A DNA stretch of 5,525 bases from an uncultured Pseudomonadota bacterium (GCA_946479515.1 CAMLGF010000120.1:1-5525); one strand, 5' to 3'; shown: positions 1-5,525, counted from the stretch's first letter. Translations and numbers: made by a program. The notes: generated by a model from the sequence alone, not told the origin.

Positions 1-446
1 CGCACCAGGGCAAATGGCGCGTGGTGTTCTTCTGGCCGAAGGATTTCACCTTCGTGTGTCCCACCGAGATCGCCGCGTTCGGCAAGCTCGACAAGGAGTT
101 CAAGGCACGCGACGCGCAGCTCCTGGGTGTTTCCACGGACAGCGAGTACGTCCACCACGCCTGGCGCAGCACCAAGGACGAGCTGAAGAGCCTGCCGTTC
201 CCGATGCTGTCCGACATCAAGCGCGAGTTGTCGACCGAGCTCGGCATCCTCGACGAGGCGGCGGGCGTCGCGCAGCGAGCCACGTACATCGTCGATCCGG
301 AGGGCGTGGTCCGCTTCGTGTACGTCACGGATCTCAACGTGGGACGCAGCCCCGACGAGGTGCTGCGGGTGCTCGACGCGCTGCAGACCGATGAGCTCTG
401 CCCCTGCAACTGGCAGAAGGGCGAGGACACCCTGAAGGCGGCCTGA
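1..446 (+). CDS. ahpC: AhpC peroxiredoxin (alkyl hydroperoxide reductase), 5'-truncated by window edge
   Basis: This thiol peroxidase reduces hydrogen peroxide, organic hydroperoxides and, in this subfamily, peroxynitrite in the cytoplasm. The frame is open from base 3 and ends at TGA 444-446. The GTG at 21 is internal: the residues before it (HQGKWR) continue the conserved strand ahead of the VVFFWP segment, so about 40-45 N-terminal residues are missing. The peroxidatic Cys lies in FVCPTE (codon 57-59), and the conserved active-site Arg is in QRATYIVDPEG. The C-terminus carries LCPCNW with two cysteines (codons 399-401 and 405-407). This matches the CxC arrangement of M. tuberculosis AhpC (LCACNW, Cys174/Cys176) rather than the single resolving Cys of enteric AhpC. 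The C-terminal YF motif of oxidation-sensitive peroxiredoxins is absent. The AhpD partner lies directly downstream, supporting the subfamily assignment. The promoter is outside the window. Confidence 0.95.
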   Translation, partial: HQGKWRVVFFWPKDFTFVCPTEIAAFGKLDKEFKARDAQLLGVSTDSEYVHHAWRSTKDELKSLPFPMLSDIKRELSTELGILDEAAGVAQRATYIVDPEGVVRFVYVTDLNVGRSPDEVLRVLDALQTDELCPCNWQKGEDTLKAA

Positions 447-470
447 GCCTTCTTACGAACCCCGGCACCT

Positions 471-492
471 GGAGGCCGCGCAGGCGGCCTCC
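471..492 (+). promoter_or_regulatory. Perfect 8-bp stem-loop in the ahpC-ahpD spacer
   Basis: GGAGGCCG (471-478) and CGGCCTCC (485-492) are exact reverse complements separated by a 6-nt loop. The hairpin begins 24 nt after the ahpC stop and ends 23 nt before the ahpD start. No T-run follows it, so it is not a canonical intrinsic terminator. It could be a partial attenuator, or a 3'-end stabiliser or processing site that sets the AhpC:AhpD ratio. The symmetry is seen directly; the role is inferred. Confidence 0.5.
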
Positions 493-504
493 GCTTCCCG
501 ACCT

Positions 505-508
505 GGAG
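505..508 (+). promoter_or_regulatory. Ribosome binding site of ahpD
   Basis: A GGAG core sits 7 nt upstream of the ATG at 516. The same 8-mer ACCTGGAG also occurs at 467-474, where its GGAG forms part of the 5' arm of the intercistronic hairpin. The 501-508 copy is the one at the right distance to serve ahpD. Confidence 0.75.
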
Positions 509-515
509 TCAAACA

Positions 516-1082
516 ATGGACATCGAACAGATTCGCGACTCTCTGCCCGACTACGCGCGCGACCTGAAACTCAACCTCGGTTCCGTGCTCACGGCGCAGG
601 GCGCGCCGGGGCTCAACGAGAAGCAGATCTGGTCGGTCGCGCTGGCCTCGGCGATCGCCGCCCGCAACACCGGCTTTGCGCGCGACATCGAAGCGCAGGC
701 GCGCGCGCACATCGCCGGCGTGGAGATCGAGGGCGCGAAGGCGGCCGCGGCCATCATGGCCATGAACAACATCTACTACCGCTTCCTGCACCTGGTGGAA
801 GACGGCGAGTACCAGAGCATGCCCGCGCGGCTGCGCATGAACGTGATCGCCAACCACGGCATCGACAAGCTCGATTTCGAGCTGATCTCGCTGGCCGTGT
901 CGGCGGTGAATGGCTGCGGCCTGTGCGTGACGTCGCACGAGAAGAAGCTGCGCTCGCACGACGTGCCGCGCGAGGCCATCCAGAGCGCGGTGCGCATCGC
1001 CGCGACCGTCCATGCGGTCGCCGTCACTCTGGAGTACGAGCAGGGCGCGCCGGTCGCGGCGGGCACCGAGCTCGCCGCCTAG
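516..1082 (+). CDS. ahpD: AhpD alkylhydroperoxidase / AhpC reductase
   Basis: This complete protein of 188 aa, ATG to TAG, is close to the usual family length of about 175-180. The carboxymuconolactone-decarboxylase fold signature NGCGLCVTSHE is present with Cys134-x-x-Cys137 and His141, plus Glu122 upstream. Relative to M. tuberculosis AhpD (Glu118, Cys130, Cys133, His137) these four residues are all displaced by exactly four positions, so the proton-relay and CxxC active site is intact. In the known system AhpD accepts electrons from lipoylated dihydrolipoamide acyltransferase, kept reduced by lipoamide dehydrogenase and NADH, and passes them to AhpC; it also has weak peroxidase activity of its own. 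The start is supported by the GGAG motif 7 nt upstream. It lies 69 bp after ahpC and is followed by a strong terminator, which points to an ahpCD operon. The protein is probably cytoplasmic; no signal peptide or membrane segment is apparent. Confidence 0.96.
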   Translation: MDIEQIRDSLPDYARDLKLNLGSVLTAQGAPGLNEKQIWSVALASAIAARNTGFARDIEAQARAHIAGVEIEGAKAAAAIMAMNNIYYRFLHLVEDGEYQSMPARLRMNVIANHGIDKLDFELISLAVSAVNGCGLCVTSHEKKLRSHDVPREAIQSAVRIAATVHAVAVTLEYEQGAPVAAGTELAA

Positions 1083-1144
1083 CCGAAAGCAGAATCGGTC
1101 CGCTGGAGTTCCTCCCTCCCTGAAAACCAACGGATCGACAATGG

Positions 1145-1175
1145 GGCGCCTGGGACGACCAGGCGCCTTTTTTTT
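1145..1175 (+). terminator. Intrinsic (Rho-independent) terminator of the ahpCD operon
   Basis: A perfect 9-bp GC-rich stem, GGCGCCTGG (1145-1153) with CCAGGCGCC (1159-1167), closes a 5-nt loop. It is followed at once by eight consecutive T residues (1168-1175), which is textbook architecture. It lies 62 bp after the ahpD stop and only 14 bp before the next start codon, so it should separate ahpCD expression from the Nudix/GyrI pair. Confidence 0.93.
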
Positions 1176-1180
1176 ATGAT
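1175..1180 (+). promoter_or_regulatory. Candidate -10 element for the Nudix/GyrI unit
   Basis: TATGAT matches the sigma-70 -10 consensus at five of six positions, in a short AT-rich patch of otherwise GC-rich DNA. With a 17-bp spacer the -35 position (1152-1157) reads GGGACG, matching only three of six, and it would overlap the terminator stem-loop. Transcription would start near 1187, two or three nt before the ATG at 1190, giving an almost leaderless mRNA. This is inference from sequence alone. Read-through of the terminator, or a promoter further upstream, is the alternative. Confidence 0.35.
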
Positions 1181-1189
1181 GCAGGCTGA

Positions 1190-1612
1190 ATGGAACGCGT
1201 TCTCTCGGCCGGGGTGGTGGTGTTGCGCGAGTCTCGTGACGACTGGCGGGTGCTGCTGCTGCGTGCGTACCACTACTGGGATTGTCCCAAGGGAGTCGTC
1301 GAGCGGGGCGAAGACCCGCTCGATACCGCCCGCCGCGAGGTGCGCGAGGAAACCGGCATCGCCGACCTCGATTTTCGCTGGGGCGACGCGTTCATCGAGA
1401 CCGAGCCGTATGGGAAGAACAAGGTCGCGAGGTACTACCTCGCGGCTTCAGGCACCGCAGCCGTAAAACTCGGCGTCAACGCCACGCTCGGCAAGCCCGA
1501 GCACCACGAAGCGCGGTGGCTCACGTTCGACGACGCGCTTCTCCTGCTCGTGCCCCGGCTGCAACGTGTTCTGCAGTGGGCGCGGGCGCACATCATGACG
1601 GGGGAAACGTGA
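1190..1612 (+). CDS. Nudix hydrolase, Ap4A-hydrolase-like (bis(5'-nucleosyl)-tetraphosphatase type)
   Basis: The protein has 140 aa and carries a complete Nudix box at residues 35-57 that fits GX5EX7REUXEEXGU exactly, ending REVREETGI. The glutamates of the REVREE helix are the expected metal ligands. The WDCPKG lead-in to the box, the downstream KNKVARYYLA strand and the HHEARWLTFDDA segment resemble the asymmetric diadenosine tetraphosphatases (NUDT2-like), which split Ap4A into ATP and AMP. Related Nudix enzymes act on other nucleoside di- or polyphosphates or capped RNA 5' ends, so the substrate is tentative. The ATG at 1190 places SAGVVVLRE where the first Nudix strand normally begins. 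Its Shine-Dalgarno match is weak (CAGG at 1182-1185, 4 nt upstream). The stop TGA overlaps the next gene's GTG, implying translational coupling. It is probably a cytoplasmic housekeeping or stress enzyme removing toxic or signalling nucleotides. Confidence 0.9.
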   Translation: MERVLSAGVVVLRESRDDWRVLLLRAYHYWDCPKGVVERGEDPLDTARREVREETGIADLDFRWGDAFIETEPYGKNKVARYYLAASGTAAVKLGVNATLGKPEHHEARWLTFDDALLLLVPRLQRVLQWARAHIMTGET

Positions 1613-2238
1613 TCCTGGACTATCGAAAGAAGCTCTCGGCGTTGTACGGTGCGAAGCGCGCGCCGGCGGTCGTGGACGTGCCACCGCTCACTTATTTAAG
1701 AGTCGACGGAAAGGGCGACCCGAACCGCTCGCGCGAGTACCGCGAGGCGGTCGAGGCGCTGTTCAGTCTCTCCTACCGGGCGAAATTCGCCGTCAAGCGC
1801 GCGACGGGCACGAACTACCGCGTCATGCCGCTCGAAGGACAGTGGTGGTGCGAGGACATGCGGCGGTTCAGCGTCGATGACAAAGGCAATTGGTTGTGGA
1901 CGTTGATGATCCTGCAGCCGAGGGAAGTGAGCGCGGCGCTGGTGAGGAAATGCCGCGACGAGCTGGCGGCGACCAAAGAACTTCCGGCGCTCGCAAAAGT
2001 GCGCCACGAGCGATTCGTCGAGGGGCGTTGCGCGCAGATCCTGCACATCGGGCCCTTCACGGCCGAGGGCCCGACGGTCGAGCGGCTGCATGCGTACATC
2101 GAGGAGCAGGGCGGCAAGCTCGCCGGCAAGCATCACGAGATCTATCTCAGCGACATCCGGCGCGCCGCGCCCGAAAAATGGCGCACCATCATCCGCCAGC
2201 CGATGGTGAGCCGTGCCAGCGCGACGGGTGGGCGTTAA
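1609..2238 (+). CDS. GyrI-like small-molecule-binding domain protein
   Basis: The protein has 209 aa, from a GTG at 1609 (GTGA overlap with the Nudix stop) to TAA 2236-2238. A GGGGGA run (1600-1605) lies 3 nt upstream. The same frame is open back to 1282, but that part lies in the Nudix coding region and lacks family similarity; MILDYRKKLSALYG is the typical N-terminus of this group. Recognisable blocks are VDGKGDPN (32-39), the following EYREAVEALFSLSY helix, PLEGQWW (74-80), the second-repeat HIGPFTAEGPTVERLHAYI (146-164), and a C-terminal HHEIYLSDIRRAAPEKWRTI (175-194). This is the stand-alone GyrI-like (SOUL/GyrI fold) family of about 200 aa, not an AraC or MerR fusion: no DNA-binding domain is visible. 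Some GyrI-like proteins bind hydrophobic ligands, and from memory some hydrolyse cyclopropanoid genotoxins. The ligand here is unknown. Codons 30-31 are the rare pair TTA-AGA. Confidence 0.87.
   Translation: MILDYRKKLSALYGAKRAPAVVDVPPLTYLRVDGKGDPNRSREYREAVEALFSLSYRAKFAVKRATGTNYRVMPLEGQWWCEDMRRFSVDDKGNWLWTLMILQPREVSAALVRKCRDELAATKELPALAKVRHERFVEGRCAQILHIGPFTAEGPTVERLHAYIEEQGGKLAGKHHEIYLSDIRRAAPEKWRTIIRQPMVSRASATGGR
2235..2238. other. Overlapping convergent stop codons (TTAA)
   Basis: The + strand GyrI-like gene ends in TAA at 2236-2238 and the - strand dehydrogenase ends in TAA at 2237-2235. Both stop codons lie within the palindromic tetramer TTAA. The two convergent units therefore share their 3' ends with no intergenic terminator, and each transcript must run antisense into the other gene. 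Confidence 0.95.
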
Positions 2239-3221
2239 ACCACGCGCCCGCGCCGACCACCGCGCAGGAAATCTTCGATATTGAGCGCCAGCTCGTCGAC
2301 GGCGCGCTGCCGCGCTTCGACTGCCGCCCAGGCGACGTGCGGTGTGACGATCAGGTTGGGAATGCCCGGCTCGAACAGCGGGCTGCCCTCCGTCGGAGGC
2401 TCCTTCGGCAGCACGTCGATGGCCGCGCCGCCGAGGTCGCCGGCCTTGAGCGCCGCCACCAGGGCATCCAGGTCGATGAGCGCGCCGCGCGCGGTGTTGA
2501 TGAGCAGTGCGTCGGGCTTCATCAGTGCGAGCTCGTGGCGGCCGATCAGGCCCGTGGTCGCGGGAGTCAGTGGACAGTGCAGCGACAGCACGTCGGCGGT
2601 GCGCAGCAGCTCGTCGAGCGTGGCGCGCACGGGGCCGATGCTGGTGGCGGTGTCGGCTTCCCGGCCGCGTTTCTCGCCCGGGCGCTCGGCCACCAGTATG
2701 CGCATGCCCAGCGCGTCGCGCGCGGCCTTGGCCACCGCCTTGCCAAGCGATCCGTAGCCGACGATGCCCAGCACCTTACCCGCGAGCTCGCGGATCGGGC
2801 CGGCGGCGACGGTGAATTGCTCCGATCGCATCCAGGTGCCGTCCACCGCGGCTTGGCCATACTCACGGAAGCGGTGCGTGAGCAACAGCATGACGCCGAG
2901 AACGTGCTGGACCAGGGAGACCGTGCAGTAGTCGCGGATGTTGCACACCGCGATGCCCAATTCCTTCGCGGCTTCGAGATCGATGTTGTTGGTGCCGGTG
3001 GCCGTGAGGCCGATGAAACGCAGGCCCGGCACTGCGCGCATGCGGGCACGCGTGATGTTCAGCTTGTTGGTGAGGATGAATTCGCAGCCGGCGATGCGCT
3101 CGTCGACCTGCGCCTCGGTGGACGTGGCATGCAGCGTGATGCCGGGCAGCACCCGTTCGAGCGACGCGGTGTCGAGATCGTCGTGGCTGACCGTGCCGAA
3201 ATCGAGGAATACCGCGCGCAC
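2235..3221 (-). CDS. hprA: D-2-hydroxyacid dehydrogenase, glycerate dehydrogenase / hydroxypyruvate reductase type
   Basis: This complete protein of 328 aa runs from GTG (3221-3219) to TAA (2237-2235). It is an NAD(P)-linked enzyme of the D-isomer 2-hydroxyacid dehydrogenase family, probably interconverting hydroxypyruvate (or glyoxylate) and D-glycerate (or glycolate) in the cytoplasm. The catalytic-domain segment ATGTNNID (74-81) precedes the Rossmann motif GYGSLG (155-160). Glu179, at the end of the second Rossmann strand, would favour NAD(H), although Arg180 follows it. The catalytic triad is present: Arg245 in NTARG, Glu274 in DVLPKEPP, and His295 in TPHVAW. The NIRDY, LINTARG and NLIVTPHVAWA blocks resemble HprA of methylotrophs more than SerA, and there is no C-terminal ACT domain. 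The gene symbol is tentative. The start is supported by GGAG (complement of 3231-3234) 9 nt upstream. It lies 21 bp after the RND gene, so the two are probably co-transcribed. Confidence 0.9.
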   Translation of the reverse strand: MRAVFLDFGTVSHDDLDTASLERVLPGITLHATSTEAQVDERIAGCEFILTNKLNITRARMRAVPGLRFIGLTATGTNNIDLEAAKELGIAVCNIRDYCTVSLVQHVLGVMLLLTHRFREYGQAAVDGTWMRSEQFTVAAGPIRELAGKVLGIVGYGSLGKAVAKAARDALGMRILVAERPGEKRGREADTATSIGPVRATLDELLRTADVLSLHCPLTPATTGLIGRHELALMKPDALLINTARGALIDLDALVAALKAGDLGGAAIDVLPKEPPTEGSPLFEPGIPNLIVTPHVAWAAVEARQRAVDELALNIEDFLRGGRRGRVV

Positions 3222-3230
3222 CTGGCTTTT

Positions 3231-3234
3231 CTCC
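3231..3234 (-). promoter_or_regulatory. Ribosome binding site of the dehydrogenase
   Basis: On the minus strand GGAG lies 9 nt before the GTG start, within the 21-bp spacer after the RND stop. It decides in favour of the GTG at 3221, which also gives the expected VFLDFGT N-terminal strand. Confidence 0.65.
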
Positions 3235-3242
3235 GTGAGGGA

Positions 3243-5525
3243 TCAGGCGGTCGCGGAACCCTCCGCGGAGCCGCGACCCGGGGCGGCGAGTGTGCCATCA
3301 GATTGGAGGGCTTTTGAATCGCCCGCCAGCGCCGGTGGAATCAGCTTGTACATGACCGGGGTCACCAGGCGTGCCAGCAGCGTCGAGGTGATCAAGCCCC
3401 CGATGATCACCCAGGCCATCGGCGAATACAGGCCGATGTTCTGCAACGCCAGCGGCAGCAAACCGCCAATGGCCGTGGCCGAGGTGAGCAGGATGGGCAG
3501 GAAGCGTATCTCACCCGCGCGCTCGATGGCCTCGTCCAGGGGCACGCCCTGTTCTCGCAGCTGGTTGGTGAAGTCCACCAGCAGGATGGAATTCTTGATC
3601 TCGATGCCGACCAGCGCCACGAAACCGATCGACGCCACGAAGGAGATGTCGTTGCCCGAGAACAGCAGCATCAGCAGGCCGCCGAACACGCCCAGCGGCA
3701 CCACCGTCAGCACGATGAGTGTGGATTTGAAACTGCCGAATTCGAGCACGAGTATGGCGAAGATGCCGAAGATGGCCACGATGATGGCGATGCCGATGCC
3801 ACCGAAGGCCTCCGCCGAGGCTTCGCTCTCGCCGCCCAGCGAGTAGTGATAGCCGCGCGGCCACGGCAGCGCGTCGAGTTGCCCGGTAATCGTCCGGGTG
3901 AGCTCGCCCACGTTGTAGCCATCCACGGCGTCGGCATCGATGGTGATGGCACGCTCGCGATTGAAGCGCTGGATCAGCGTCGGCGCCTTCTCGAATTCCA
4001 GCGACGCGAGTTGCGAGAGGGGCAGCGTCGCGCCGGTCAACGAGGGCACGCGCACCTGCTCGAGCGCGCCGAATTCCGCCTGTTGCGTAATGGGCGTGCG
4101 CACGACGATGGGGTATTGCTCGCCCGTGGTTTCCTTGAACGTGCCCACGGGGATGCCGGCCACCGACAGGCGCACCGCCCGGTCCAGCTCCGCGGTCTGC
4201 ACGCCCAGCTGCTGGGCCTTGCGGGAGTCGATACGCAGCTTGAGATTGGTGCGTGCCACGTTCAGCGGATTCTTCACGTCGCGCGTGCCCGGCGTGGCCT
4301 TGATGAGTTCCTCCACCTTGAAACTCAGCTTCTCGATGGTGTCGAGATCAGGGCCGATGACGCGCACCGAGATGGGCGCCGAGATCGGCGGCCCATTGGC
4401 GAATTCGTGCACATATATATGTGCGCCGGGGTAGCGGGCGAGCCGGGCGCGCAGCCCGTCGAGCAGCACCGGCGTCTCGTCGGTGTCGTATTCGTGCAGC
4501 TGCACGAATACTTCGGCATAGTTGGCGGCGTCGTTGCGCTGGATGTGGTTGTAGTAGATCTGCGGATTGCCATGCCCCAGGTTGGCGAACCAGCTCTTCA
4601 CCTCGGGCATGCGGCGCAGCTCGTCCTCGGCGAACAGCAGTGCCCGGTCGGTTTCGGCGAGCGACGTGCCGTTCGGCGACTCCACCTGGATGAGGAACTG
4701 GGGCGTGTCGGCCTTGGGGAACAGGCTGGAACCGATCACCGGCACCAGCAGCACGGTCAACAGCAGCGAACCGCCGATGGCCGCAACCACGGTGAACTTG
4801 GGTCGCGCCAGGCACCAGTGCAGCGCCGGTCGATAGTAGTTGTGGATCACGCCCATCACTCGCTTGAGGAACGGGTTCTCATGCTCCCGCGATTCCTCCT
4901 TCAGCACGCGGCTGGCGATGAACGGGATGATGAACAGCGCCAGCAGCAACGAGCCGATGATGGTGGTGACCACCGCCATGGGCAGCACCCGGATGAACTT
5001 GCCCGGCGTTCCCGGCAGGGCCATCAAGGGCAGGAAAGCGAAAATGAGCGTGGCCGTGCAGCCCAGGATGGCGACGAAGATCTGCCGCGTGCCGGCCAGC
5101 GCCGCGGCCACGCGCGATTGCCCCTCGCGCAGGTGACGCGCGATGTTCTCGACGACCACGATGGAATCGTCCACCAGCAGGCCGAGCGCGACCACGAACC
5201 CGGCGATCGACAGCTGGTTGAGCGAGTAGCCGAGGAAATACAGGCAGGCGAGCCCGAACGACAACGACAGCGGAATCGACAGCATGACGATGCCCGCCGC
5301 ACGCCAGCCGAGCGGCAGCAGCGTGAGCATCACCAGGCCGATGGCAATGGCGAAGTCGCCGTACAGCTTGTTCAGCCGGTGGCGCACGTTCTGCGACTGA
5401 TCGAAGCCCACTTCGAGAGAGACTCGCTTGGGCAGGCCTTCGGCATACCCGTGGGCCGCGGCCATCACCCTCTCGCGCACCTTGAGGATGTTGTAGCCAT
5501 CCTTCTGGTTGGCGGTGACGAACAC
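3243..5525 (-). CDS. RND-family efflux permease (AcrB-like, HAE1 type), N-terminus beyond window edge
   Basis: The frame is open from the right edge to TGA at 3245-3243, giving about 760 residues. Family members have about 1,030-1,050, so roughly 285 N-terminal residues are missing; the GTG at the edge is not the start. The visible part opens at the end of the first periplasmic domain. It continues through TM2-TM6 (about 56-205), TM7 (about 243-265), the second large periplasmic loop (about 266-575) and TM8-TM12 (about 575-730). The proton-relay residues are all visible: Asp119-Asp120 in GLLVDDSIVVVEN on TM4, Lys644 in GIEIKNSILLVDF on TM10, and a TM11 Thr/Ser in ILLTSATAIGG. These correspond to AcrB D407, D408, K940 and T978. 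It is an inner-membrane proton antiporter that would need a periplasmic adaptor and an outer-membrane channel, presumably encoded beyond the right edge. The DD/K set argues for organic-compound export, but the substrate cannot be read from sequence. A 16-bp palindrome lies inside the gene. Confidence 0.95.
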   Translation of the reverse strand: MFVTANQKDGYNILKVRERVMAAAHGYAEGLPKRVSLEVGFDQSQNVRHRLNKLYGDFAIAIGLVMLTLLPLGWRAAGIVMLSIPLSLSFGLACLYFLGYSLNQLSIAGFVVALGLLVDDSIVVVENIARHLREGQSRVAAALAGTRQIFVAILGCTATLIFAFLPLMALPGTPGKFIRVLPMAVVTTIIGSLLLALFIIPFIASRVLKEESREHENPFLKRVMGVIHNYYRPALHWCLARPKFTVVAAIGGSLLLTVLLVPVIGSSLFPKADTPQFLIQVESPNGTSLAETDRALLFAEDELRRMPEVKSWFANLGHGNPQIYYNHIQRNDAANYAEVFVQLHEYDTDETPVLLDGLRARLARYPGAHIYVHEFANGPPISAPISVRVIGPDLDTIEKLSFKVEELIKATPGTRDVKNPLNVARTNLKLRIDSRKAQQLGVQTAELDRAVRLSVAGIPVGTFKETTGEQYPIVVRTPITQQAEFGALEQVRVPSLTGATLPLSQLASLEFEKAPTLIQRFNRERAITIDADAVDGYNVGELTRTITGQLDALPWPRGYHYSLGGESEASAEAFGGIGIAIIVAIFGIFAILVLEFGSFKSTLIVLTVVPLGVFGGLLMLLFSGNDISFVASIGFVALVGIEIKNSILLVDFTNQLREQGVPLDEAIERAGEIRFLPILLTSATAIGGLLPLALQNIGLYSPMAWVIIGGLITSTLLARLVTPVMYKLIPPALAGDSKALQSDGTLAAPGRGSAEGSATA
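4409..4424. repeat. 16-bp perfect AT-cored palindrome inside the RND gene
   Basis: GCACATATATATGTGC reads identically on both strands and holds ten consecutive alternating A/T bases in GC-rich surroundings. On the coding strand it specifies Ala368-His-Ile-Tyr-Val plus the first base of His373 in the second periplasmic loop, using ATA for Ile, a codon usually rare in GC-rich proteobacteria. The symmetry is certain. Any function (operator-like site, bent or easily melted DNA, translational pause) is speculative. Confidence 0.6.

Noticed and set aside
21..446. GTG at 21 as the start of the AhpC gene
   Set aside because: The frame stays open to the window edge and the upstream residues fit the conserved peroxiredoxin strand. 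Starting here would remove the N-terminal part of the fold.
453..1130. Minus-strand open frame of about 225 codons opposite ahpD
   Set aside because: It lies almost entirely antisense to ahpD, whose catalytic residues are all present. The reverse translation shows no recognisable protein.
1141..1179. Twelve-codon reading frame starting at ATG 1141
   Set aside because: It coincides with the terminator stem and T-run and has no Shine-Dalgarno sequence. It is explained by the terminator.
1282..1608. In-frame upstream extension of the GyrI-like gene
   Set aside because: This stretch lies inside the Nudix gene, translates to Arg-rich filler, and the family N-terminus begins at the GTG at 1609.
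1890..3317. Long + strand open frame of about 475 codons crossing the GyrI-like and dehydrogenase genes
   Set aside because: It is mostly antisense to a clearly recognisable dehydrogenase, its translation is low-complexity and Arg/Ala/Gly-rich with no family motif, and it spans the end of another gene. It is an artefact of few stops in GC-rich DNA.
2938..3846. + strand open frame of about 302 codons antisense to the dehydrogenase and the RND 3' end
   Set aside because: Its translation is Ser/Met/Arg-rich with no domain, and it is the mirror of two well-supported minus-strand genes.
5523..5525. GTG at the right edge as the RND start codon
   Set aside because: The protein begins in the middle of the first periplasmic domain there. 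About 285 residues including TM1 are missing, so the gene simply runs off the window.

Overview
The window is GC-rich (clearly above 60% by eye) and almost wholly coding. It looks like a chromosomal segment of a Gram-negative bacterium, most likely a proteobacterium. That is inferred from the large AcrB-type RND permease, which normally works in an inner-membrane/periplasm/outer-membrane tripartite pump, and from overall base composition. I cannot name a genus. I see no tRNA, rRNA, insertion sequence, phage gene or CRISPR array.

Left part (1-1175, + strand): the 3' part of ahpC, a peroxiredoxin with a C-terminal CPC motif, then complete ahpD, its CxxC reductase. A 69-bp spacer holding a perfect 8-bp hairpin separates them. 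A strong intrinsic terminator (1145-1175) closes the unit. Together the proteins form a peroxide/peroxynitrite detoxification pair of the type known from Mycobacterium tuberculosis, in which AhpD replaces AhpF as the electron donor to AhpC.

Middle (1190-2238, + strand): a two-gene unit starts 14 bp after the terminator. It holds an Ap4A-hydrolase-like Nudix protein overlapping by 4 bp (GTGA) with a GyrI-like small-molecule-binding protein of about 209 aa. A good -10 hexamer lies at the end of the terminator T-tract, so this unit may have its own promoter and an almost leaderless mRNA.

Right part (2235-5525, - strand): an AcrB-like RND efflux permease whose N-terminal ~285 residues lie beyond the right edge, followed 21 bp downstream by a complete HprA/glycerate-dehydrogenase-like D-2-hydroxyacid dehydrogenase. 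This unit converges on the Nudix/GyrI unit, and the two TAA stop codons share a TTAA palindrome, leaving no room for an intergenic terminator.

The loose common theme is stress defence and detoxification: peroxide removal, nucleotide clean-up, small-molecule binding and efflux. All gene families are known, and I do not see a convincing undescribed system. The points worth a second look are regulatory or architectural: the intercistronic hairpin, the terminator abutting a promoter, the overlapping convergent stops, a 16-bp AT-rich palindrome inside the RND gene, and the odd pairing of an RND pump with a hydroxyacid dehydrogenase.
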